Part shown: positions 63,908-64,000 of the stretch, one piece after another | How the letters are laid out: every line of letters begins with the position of its first letter | Position numbering within the stretch: position 1 is the stretch's first letter | Position numbers and translations under genes: made by a program | NCBI RefSeq assembly: GCF_963678635.1 | Contig: NC_087069.1 | Span: 28,808,776 to 28,872,775, forward strand | Source of the DNA: Symsagittifera roscoffensis | Lineage: Eukaryota; Xenacoelomorpha; Acoela; Convolutidae | Length of the DNA: 64,000 nucleotides | Direction: 5' to 3' | The notes under the pieces: generated by a model | Databases searched by the model: none | Seen by the model: the letters and a program-made list of their open reading frames with translations, nothing else | Told to the model about the DNA's origin: nothing

Positions 63908-64000
63908 TGTTTTCTTTGTTTTTTTTTTGCCGTAAATGTTCTTTCAAAAACTCCCACTCTTTTACAAAAATTTCCTCGTTTTCCCTCGTAAATGCCGGAT

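Larger units (their letters stand above)
60830..64000 (-). mobile_element. Ty3/gypsy element 4, minus strand, runs off the window
   Basis: Reading leftwards from 64,000: protease, RT, RNase H, linker and integrase. All parts are degraded, with no frame above ~90 codons. The left edge is unclear; the translated tail fades at about 60.83 kb. Same lineage as elements 1-3. Confidence 0.75.

Overview
The window looks like nuclear DNA from an invertebrate animal. It is AT-rich, gene-poor and packed with transposable elements. The evidence for an animal is a BEL/Pao retrotransposon, Ty3/gypsy elements, an endonuclease-type LINE remnant, miniature inverted-repeat transposons with 8-bp target duplications, and exon-like pieces of a trypsin-type serine protease with an intron. 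I cannot place the species; a nematode or other small ecdysozoan is possible, but no diagnostic gene is present. No bacterial operon, CRISPR array, rRNA gene or credible tRNA gene is visible.

Layout. 0-2.1 kb: remnant of a gypsy C-terminal region, a degenerate hAT-type MITE and one plausible host terminal exon. 2.16-8.50 kb: a degraded but end-to-end Ty3/gypsy element with both LTRs (plus strand). 8.5-11.7 kb: T-rich DNA with nothing recognised. 11.8-15.2 kb: blocks of a 22-bp/31-bp satellite. 14.2-17.5 kb: repeated copies of a fossil gypsy reverse transcriptase/RNase H segment. 18.7-19.7 kb: a cluster of MITEs. 19.5-30.9 kb: a ~4-kb segmental duplication whose copies flank a gypsy integrase fragment. 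The first copy holds the only long intact host-like gene (338 aa, intronless, unknown); the second copy of that gene is broken by a 13-bp deletion, and the second unit carries two transposon insertions for which the first gives the empty sites. 30.95-32.35 kb: a LINE fossil. 32.94-43.60 kb: a young BEL/Pao element with 5-bp target duplication, near-identical LTRs and an internal 1,707-bp tandem duplication. 45.1-51.8 kb: a gypsy element on the minus strand. 51.9-54.5 kb: sparse DNA with a possible signal-peptide exon. 54.6-59.0 kb: a very long imperfect palindrome split by an insertion. 59.3-60.6 kb: two exon-like pieces of an S1 serine protease (minus), with a full-length hAT-type MITE between them. 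60.8-64.0 kb: another gypsy element on the minus strand, running off the window.

How the parts relate. The four gypsy pieces belong to one lineage: they share a long tail after the integrase, and where it can be seen a long linker between RNase H and integrase. The BEL element is the only one that looks recently mobile. The strongest unexplained structures are the 54.6-59.0 kb palindrome, the in-frame 75-bp repeat with CTCF-like cores in the gypsy linker at 48.2-48.5 kb, the tRNA-like promoter boxes in the BEL LTRs, and MITE families whose termini run directly into G/C homopolymers.
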